From: CAVQFC01 sp036497895
GTDB lineage: Bacteria; Acidobacteriota; Vicinamibacteria; Vicinamibacterales; CAVVIG01
Length of the DNA: 10,478 nucleotides
Reading direction: 5' to 3'
NCBI GenBank assembly: GCA_036497895.1
Contig: DASXIR010000199.1
Span: 1 to 10,478 of the forward strand
Shown: in pieces, positions 7,580 through 10,478 of the stretch
How positions within the stretch are numbered: the stretch's first letter is position 1
How the letters are laid out: each line of letters starts with the position of its first letter
The notes under the pieces: model-generated
What the model was told of the DNA's origin: nothing
Database searches by the model: none
What the model saw: the letters and a program-made list of their open reading frames with translations, nothing else
Translations under genes and position numbers: made by a program

Positions 7580-8209
7580 ATGGCTCGTTATATCGGACCG
7601 GTCTGCCGGCTCTGCCGCCGCGAGGCGATGAAGCTGTTCCTCAAGGGCGAGCGCTGCTACACCGAGAAGTGCGCCATCGAGAAGCGCAACTTCCCGCCCG
7701 GGCAGCACGGCAAGACGCGGAAGGCGAAGCTCGCCGGCTACGGCCTCCAGCTTCGCGAAAAGCAGAAGGTCAAGCGCATCTACGGCGTGCTCGAGGATCA
7801 GTTCCGCGGCTACTTCGAAGAGGCCGAGCGCACCCGCGGCATCACCGGTGTGACGCTGCTGCAATTGCTCGAACGGCGCCTCGACAACGTGATCTACCGG
7901 CTCGGGCTGTCGACGTCGCGGCCGCAGGCGCGCCAGTTCGTGCGCCACGGCCACTTCCTGGTCAACGGCAAGAAGGTGGACATCCCGTCCTTCTCCGTGA
8001 AGCAGGGCGACGTGATCACCGTGCTCGGGCGGACCCAGAAGAACCCGACCGTCGAACACGCGATCGAAGAAGTGAAGGGTCGCGGCATCCCCGAATGGCT
8101 GTCCTTCGACCAGAACAACTTTACCGGCCGCATCGTGTCGGTGCCGACCCGCGAGCAGATCAACCTGCCGGTGCAGGAGCAGCTGATCGTGGAACTCTAC
8201 TCGAAGTAA
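7580..8209 (+). CDS. rpsD: 30S ribosomal protein S4, zinc-binding form
   Basis: S4 is a primary 16S rRNA binder that nucleates 30S assembly, helps form the mRNA entry helicase, and autoregulates the alpha operon in E. coli. The 209-residue product begins MARYIGPVCRLCRREAMKLF and has a four-Cys zinc site, C9-x2-C12-x13-C26-x4-C31, as in Thermus and Geobacillus S4 and unlike E. coli. FPPGQHG is at 38-44. The S4 RNA-binding domain covers about 98-162, with RRLDNVIYRLGLSTSRPQAR and GHFLVNGKKVDIPS. The start ATG abuts the rpsK stop (TAAATG) and has a near-ideal GGAGGAG at 7566-7572, the strongest ribosome binding site in this half of the window. Confidence 0.99.
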   Translation: MARYIGPVCRLCRREAMKLFLKGERCYTEKCAIEKRNFPPGQHGKTRKAKLAGYGLQLREKQKVKRIYGVLEDQFRGYFEEAERTRGITGVTLLQLLERRLDNVIYRLGLSTSRPQARQFVRHGHFLVNGKKVDIPSFSVKQGDVITVLGRTQKNPTVEHAIEEVKGRGIPEWLSFDQNNFTGRIVSVPTREQINLPVQEQLIVELYSK

Positions 8210-8233
8210 GAAGCGACGTTCGCAAACGCCGGC

Positions 8234-8304
8234 CCGCAGCCTTATACAGACCTGCGGCGGGAGGTCGGCGGTCACTTGCAGGTCTGGAGGCCCGTCTGAG
8301 GGCC
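8234..8304 (+). promoter_or_regulatory. rpoA leader with mutually exclusive hairpins
   Basis: The 117-nt rpsD-rpoA gap holds three inverted repeats. Stem A: CCGCAG (8234-8239) with CTGCGG (8252-8257). Stem B: CAGACCTGC (8247-8255) with GCAGGTCTG (8278-8286), a perfect 9 bp. Stem C: GGCCC (8289-8293) with GGGCC (8300-8304). A and B share 8252-8255 and cannot form together, the layout of an RNA switch. No T-run follows, so a transcription terminator is unlikely. The rpoA Shine-Dalgarno AAAAGGAA (8313-8320) lies just downstream. Control by S4 or by a ribosome finishing rpsD is inference. Confidence 0.5.
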
Positions 8305-8326
8305 CGTCAGCGAAAAGGAATCATTC

Positions 8327-9307
8327 ATGTTGTGGAAGGGTTTTCAGCGCCCCAAGCGCCTCGAGTTCGAACGCGAAACGCTCACCGATCGGTTCGGCCG
8401 CTTCTACGCGCAGCCGTTCGAACGCGGCTTCGGCACCACCATCGGCAACGCGCTGCGCCGCGTGCTGCTGTCGTCGATTGAGGGCGCCGCGATCACCGCA
8501 GTGAAGATCGACGGCGTGCTGCACGAGTTCTCGCCGATTCCGGGCGTGGTCGAGGATGCGACCGACATCATCCTCAACCTGAAGCAGATTCCGTTGAAGC
8601 TGCACAGCGACCATACCAAGACGCTGACGATTCGGATCGACAAGCCGGGTGAAGTGCGCGCCAAGGACATCCAGGCCGACGGCGACGTCGAAATTCTCGA
8701 GCCCGAAGCGCACATCGCGACGGTGGCCGAGCACGGCAAGCTCCACATGGAGATGCGCATGAAGCGCGGCCGCGGCTACGTCTCCGCCGACAAGAACTTC
8801 GACGAGGACCTCGGCATCGGCTGGATTCCGATCGACTCGGTCCACTCGCCGGTCAAGAAGGTCAACTACCTGGTCGAAGCGGCGCGCCTCGGTCAGACCA
8901 CCGACTACGACAAGCTGACGGTGGATGTCTGGACCAACGGATCGATCAACCCGCGCGATGCGATTTCGCTGGCGTCGAAGCTGGTCCGCGACCACCTGAA
9001 CATCTTCATCAACCTCGAAGAAGGCGCGGAAGCGCAGCTCGAATCGGCCGCCGATCAGCCGCGCGCCGGCGCCAGCAACGAGAACCTCGACAAGTCGGTC
9101 GAGGAGCTCGAGCTTTCCGTCCGCTCTTACAACTGCCTCAAGAACGCGAACATCCGTACGATTCGCGAACTGGTGCAGAAGACCGAAGCCGAGATGCTGA
9201 AGACGAAGAACTTCGGCCGCAAGAGCCTGAACGAGATCAAGGAAATCCTGCACACCATGGGTCTGAGCCTCGGCATGCGTGTCGACCAGCCTTCGGCGCA
9301 GGACTAA
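8327..9307 (+). CDS. rpoA: DNA-directed RNA polymerase subunit alpha
   Basis: Alpha dimerises to scaffold assembly of beta and beta' and contacts UP elements and activators. The 326-residue product begins MLWKGFQRPKRLEFE. The N-terminal assembly domain (about 1-230) includes RFYAQPFERGFGTTIGNALR (25-44) and the GVVEDATDIILNLK block (73-86). An acidic and polar linker (231-256) leads to the C-terminal domain, with ELSVRSYNCLKNANIRTI (262-279) and KNFGRKSLNEIKEIL...LGMR (294-318). Both carry the arginine, asparagine and lysine positions used for DNA contact in E. coli alpha. AAAAGGAA at 8313-8320 gives a well-spaced ribosome binding site. The gene follows an unusually long structured gap, suggesting expression partly independent of rpsD. 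Confidence 0.99.
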   Translation: MLWKGFQRPKRLEFERETLTDRFGRFYAQPFERGFGTTIGNALRRVLLSSIEGAAITAVKIDGVLHEFSPIPGVVEDATDIILNLKQIPLKLHSDHTKTLTIRIDKPGEVRAKDIQADGDVEILEPEAHIATVAEHGKLHMEMRMKRGRGYVSADKNFDEDLGIGWIPIDSVHSPVKKVNYLVEAARLGQTTDYDKLTVDVWTNGSINPRDAISLASKLVRDHLNIFINLEEGAEAQLESAADQPRAGASNENLDKSVEELELSVRSYNCLKNANIRTIRELVQKTEAEMLKTKNFGRKSLNEIKEILHTMGLSLGMRVDQPSAQD

Positions 9308-9345
9308 CAGCGGACATAAGAGGAGAGGGCAGGCAGGTCAGGTCA

Positions 9346-9412
9346 GGCGGGTAGGGGCAGGGAGGGGACGCATCCTCCAGCCGTTCCAGCCAACCGGACC
9401 CGCCCGACCCGC
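9346..9412 (+). promoter_or_regulatory. rplQ leader: G-quadruplex motif and C-rich partner
   Basis: The rpoA-rplQ gap is strongly purine-rich and then C-rich. On the plus (mRNA) strand, runs GGG (9349-9351), GGGG (9354-9357), GGG (9360-9362) and GGGG (9364-9367) are separated by 2, 2 and 1 nt, meeting the classic quadruplex pattern. GGCGGGT (9346-9352) can instead pair with ACCCGCC (9398-9404), and a second ACCCGC lies at 9407-9412. GGAGG (9361-9365) can pair with CCTCC (9374-9378). The rplQ start has only a weak purine stretch (GCGAAG) near it, so these structures could set initiation. Regulation is inference. Confidence 0.5.
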
Positions 9413-9421
9413 AGCGAAGTT

Positions 9422-10015
9422 ATGAGACACCGAGTAGCCCACAGAAAGCTGGGACGCGTCACCGAGCACCGCATCTCGATGCTGCGGAACCAGGCGACCG
9501 ATCTGCTCCGCTACGAGCACCTGACGACGACCGTGCCGAAAGCCAAGGAGCTCAGGCCGTTCGTCGAACGGCTCATCACCGTCGCCAAGCGCGGTCTGGC
9601 GGCCGGCGAAGCGAACGGCCGCGTGCTGAACGCGCGCCGGCTGGTCATGCAGGATCTGCAGGACCGCGAAGTCGTCAGCAAGCTGTTCGACACGCTGGCA
9701 CCACGCTTTGCGGCGCGTCCGGGCGGCTACACCCGTCTGCTGCGGGTTGGCTACCGCAAGGGCGACAGCGCCGAAATGGCGCAGGTCGAACTGATTGGCA
9801 GCGAATTCGATCCGAAGGCCAAGGCCGACACCGAAGCGGGAGAGGCAAAGCCCAAGGCCAAGGGCGTTGGCGGCCGCCTGCGCGCGGCGGCCGAACGTCT
9901 GCGCGGCAAGAAAGACGATGCGGAGGGCGGCGGCAAGAAAGTGACCGCCAAGCCGTCGAAGGGCGCCGGCGCCGGACGTCGCGCGACCACTCCCCGCAAG
10001 GCTGGCGGCAGTTAA
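9422..10015 (+). CDS. rplQ: 50S ribosomal protein L17 with long basic C-terminal tail
   Basis: L17 lies near the polypeptide exit tunnel opening of the large subunit. The core (residues 1 to about 127) begins MRHRVAHRKLGRVTEHRISM, with RNQATDLLRYEHLTTTVPKA (22-41), ELRPFVERLITVAKRG (43-58) and the terminal GGYTRLLRVGYRKGDSAEMA (101-120). Bacterial L17 is usually about 115-130 residues. Here 197 residues include a roughly 68-residue tail rich in Lys, Ala, Gly, Arg and Glu, low in complexity and probably disordered. The ATG at 9422 is fixed by the family N-terminus; the nearby Shine-Dalgarno is weak. It is the last gene of the array, followed by a terminator. Confidence 0.98.
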   Translation: MRHRVAHRKLGRVTEHRISMLRNQATDLLRYEHLTTTVPKAKELRPFVERLITVAKRGLAAGEANGRVLNARRLVMQDLQDREVVSKLFDTLAPRFAARPGGYTRLLRVGYRKGDSAEMAQVELIGSEFDPKAKADTEAGEAKPKAKGVGGRLRAAAERLRGKKDDAEGGGKKVTAKPSKGAGAGRRATTPRKAGGS

Positions 10016-10047
10016 AAAGTCAGCATTCTGAAATCGGCAACTCACAG

Positions 10048-10081
10048 AGCCCCGCGGCGCATCAGCGTCGCGGGGCTTTTT
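10048..10081 (+). terminator. Rho-independent terminator after rplQ
   Basis: A 13-bp stem pairs AGCCCCGCGGCGC (10048-10060) with GCGTCGCGGGGCT (10065-10077) around an ATCA tetraloop, with one G-U wobble and every other pair Watson-Crick. It runs directly into TTTTT (10077-10081). This is a textbook intrinsic terminator placed 32 nt after the rplQ stop, closing the spc-alpha transcript. Confidence 0.95.
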
Positions 10082-10083
10082 GT

Positions 10084-10089
10084 TATTAT
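10084..10089 (+). promoter_or_regulatory. Possible -10 element for a leaderless transcript
   Basis: TATTAT at 10084-10089, just after the terminator T-run, resembles a -10 hexamer and ends 9 nt before the ATG at 10099. That spacing would start transcription at or within a few bases of the ATG. No Shine-Dalgarno is visible between it and the ATG. No -35 match stands out, because the expected position falls inside the terminator stem. Tentative. Confidence 0.3.
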
Positions 10090-10098
10090 CCCCGCACC

Positions 10099-10478
10099 AT
10101 GCAGCGCACCACGGCTTGCTTTCTGGCGGCGCTGCCGCTGACATCCCTTCTAATTCAGGCATCGCCGCCCGCCTGCGAAATGACGGGCTACCGCGCTCAG
10201 CCCGGTCTTGTCGCGGCCAGCGGCGCCGATGGCTTGACACTGACCTGGGACGGCGACTCCGACCACACGCTTCGCATGCGGCTGGTCGTCGACAACGCCA
10301 TGCCGACTGTTCGCGAGCTTTCCATCCGCCGGAAAGCCGCCGGATGGACGACGCTGGTTGCCGGCGCGCAGCCGGAGTTTCGCATCGTGTCCGGCTTTCG
10401 CCGCATGAGCAATCAGCAGATGCAGCCGCTGGTCGGCCTCGGTGTGCCGATCACGCCGGCGATCATCGACGCGCACAA
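10099..10478 (+). CDS. Probable secreted protein of unknown function (3' end outside window)
   Basis: An open frame of 126 codons runs from ATG at 10099 to the window edge with no stop. The N-terminus MQRTTACFLAALPLTSLLIQ looks like a Sec signal peptide (basic residue, hydrophobic core, small residues), with cleavage plausible near ASPPA at 21-25. The following segment alternates hydrophobic and polar residues (LTLTWDGDSDHTLRMRLVVD, 46-65), suggesting beta structure. It then reads FRIVSGFRRMSNQQMQPL (94-111) and LGVPITPAIID (114-124). I do not recognise a named domain. I have a vague memory of similar long uncharacterised secreted proteins in Acidobacteriota, which is not evidence. It lies beyond the terminator and so is probably a separate transcription unit, with the start chosen for its signal peptide. 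Confidence 0.7.
   Translation, partial: MQRTTACFLAALPLTSLLIQASPPACEMTGYRAQPGLVAASGADGLTLTWDGDSDHTLRMRLVVDNAMPTVRELSIRRKAAGWTTLVAGAQPEFRIVSGFRRMSNQQMQPLVGLGVPITPAIIDAH

Noticed and set aside
8219..8248. Internal sigma-70 promoter before rpoA (TTCGCA, 18-bp spacer, TATACA)
   Set aside because: Only about 4 of 6 matches in each box; too weak to list as a feature without 5'-end data.
6644..8275. Minus-strand open frame opposite rpmJ-rpsD
   Set aside because: Covers four conserved plus-strand genes and has shadow-type composition and no family resemblance.
8321..9253. Minus-strand open frame opposite rpoA
   Set aside because: Mirrors rpoA almost end to end; repetitive Val/Asp/Arg/Leu composition typical of an antisense frame.
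9338..10240. Minus-strand open frame across rplQ, the terminator and the start of the last gene
   Set aside because: It reads through a strong plus-strand terminator and two supported plus-strand genes, with no coherent protein features.

Overview
This window is a GC-rich bacterial chromosome segment. It carries the distal spc operon and the whole alpha operon as one unbroken plus-strand array: (rplX)-rplE-rpsN-rpsH-rplF-rplR-rpsE-rpmD-rplO-secY-adk-map-infA-rpmJ-rpsM-rpsK-rpsD-rpoA-rplQ. A strong intrinsic terminator follows rplQ, and then a new plus-strand gene for a probable secreted protein runs off the right edge. I see no tRNA, rRNA, CRISPR array, insertion sequence, prophage or accessory defence locus. 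This is a conserved core region.

Organism: adk, map, infA and rpmJ lie between secY and rpsM, as in many non-gammaproteobacterial phyla. S14, S4, L36 and adenylate kinase all keep Cys(/His) zinc sites. SecY has a long last periplasmic loop. Together with the MLWKGFQRPK start of RpoA, this fits Acidobacteriota, perhaps a Vicinamibacteria-like lineage. The assignment rests on remembered resemblance and is moderate at best.

Layout: positions 1-3444 hold spc-type ribosomal proteins L24 (last 17 residues), L5, S14, S8, L6, L18, S5, L30 and L15. Positions 3441-6582 hold SecY, adenylate kinase, methionine aminopeptidase and IF-1. Positions 6625-10015 hold L36, S13, S11, S4, RNA polymerase alpha and L17. 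Junctions are mostly tight: 4-nt stop/start overlaps at rplX/rplE, rplO/secY and adk/map, and TAAATG at rpsD. The exceptions are the gaps before rpsH, rplF, adk, rpmJ, rpoA and rplQ. Four of these contain clear secondary-structure potential and one contains a short tandem repeat. No gene-free stretch exceeds 300 bases; the longest gaps are about 117 (before rpoA), 114 (before rplQ) and 83 (after rplQ, holding the terminator).

How the genes work together: the cluster coordinates ribosome subunits, the translocon that receives nascent membrane proteins, the enzyme that trims the initiator Met, initiation factor 1 and the RNA polymerase assembly subunit. The points most worth a second look are small. 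They are an RNA G-quadruplex-type motif in the rplQ leader, mutually exclusive hairpins in the rpoA leader, a long basic tail on L17, an N-terminal extension on S11, a short zinc LID in Adk, a divergent IF-1, and a possibly leaderless secreted protein of unknown function at the right edge. I did not find a previously undescribed multi-gene system.
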